A stretch of 64,000 nucleotides of DNA from NCBI GenBank assembly GCA_016859345.1, contig CM029114.1, positions 13,375,001 to 13,439,000 on the forward strand, in the 5' to 3' direction. This document shows, one piece after another, positions 63,712 through 64,000 of this stretch. Numbering within the stretch: the stretch's first letter is position 1; the number at the start of each line of letters is the position of its first letter. This stretch comes from Istiophorus platypterus. Taxonomy: Eukaryota > Chordata > Actinopteri > Istiophoriformes > Istiophoridae. The translations under genes and the position numbers were made by a program. The notes under the pieces were generated by a model. It searched no databases. It worked only from the letters and a program-made list of their open reading frames with translations, and was not told the DNA's origin.

Positions 63712-64000
63712 TATTTGTGTGTATCTATGCATGTGTTCTTAGTCCCCCAGGTGGGAAAACACACCATGTCACTCAACTAGCCTTATAGCAGATCTGTTAA
63801 AGCTTAAGATTGCAATGAGAAACAGACAGAGACGACAGAATAAGAGACACATGGCGAGTTCCCAGCCAACCTTTAGGATGATGGGACGCGCAGTTGCTGT
63901 CGGTTCTTTGGCCACCGTTCAAAAAGCAATGATCCAGCTTGTCACTTTCTCATCCTCCCTTCCTCTTTCTCTCCTCCGTTGTGCTTTTCTGTCAGGTTCT
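63712..64000. other. No gene seen
   Basis: Non-coding DNA up to the window edge. Confidence 0.5.

Overview
This is a stretch of vertebrate nuclear DNA, almost certainly from a ray-finned (percomorph-like) fish. The grounds are intron-rich genes whose products match known vertebrate proteins, very many (CA)n/(GT)n microsatellites, interspersed repeats of types common in fish genomes, and CpG-rich promoters. There is no sign of bacterial, viral or plasmid organisation. Gene names come from recognising the encoded proteins; splice sites were placed by hand from GT/AG signals and reading-frame continuity, and no database search was possible.

Layout. 1-1.7 kb: a CpG-rich promoter with a probable first coding exon (minus strand, 1240-1334) of an unrecognised gene that runs off the left edge. 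1.7-15.1 kb: no gene seen; dispersed repeats, a 1.5 kb CA/CT mosaic (8.87-10.4 kb) and an inverted pair of repeat copies. 15.1-18.1 kb: cntf, minus strand, 3 exons. 21.0-21.9 kb: a small CCCH zinc-finger gene, plus strand, 2 exons. 23.3-29.0 kb: zfp91, minus strand, 12 coding exons. 31.2-40.4 kb: rbm47, minus strand, 5 constitutive coding exons plus a candidate 24-nt microexon, with a long probable 3' UTR at 31.2-34.3 kb. 40.4-64 kb: no coding exon seen; probably the long 5' non-coding/intronic region of rbm47, dense in CA repeats.

How the genes relate. ZFP91 and CNTF are neighbours on the same strand in mammals, where a ZFP91-CNTF readthrough transcript is known, and the same order and orientation are kept here. 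This supports the cntf call beyond sequence similarity. Between them lies an opposite-strand CCCH gene, tail-to-tail with zfp91 and head-to-head with cntf. ZFP91 is a nuclear zinc-finger protein and atypical ubiquitin ligase, CNTF a leaderless IL-6-family cytokine, and RBM47 an RNA-binding splicing/stability factor. They share no obvious pathway.

The most interesting points are gene-structure details: a probable tandem exon duplication in zfp91 (exons 5 and 6), a NAGNAG acceptor at zfp91 exon 4, the rbm47 microexon, a long Gln-rich ZFP91 C-terminus, the CCCH gene between zfp91 and cntf, and microsatellites ending about 20 bases from the cntf exon 1 donor. I found no evidence of a wholly new biological system.
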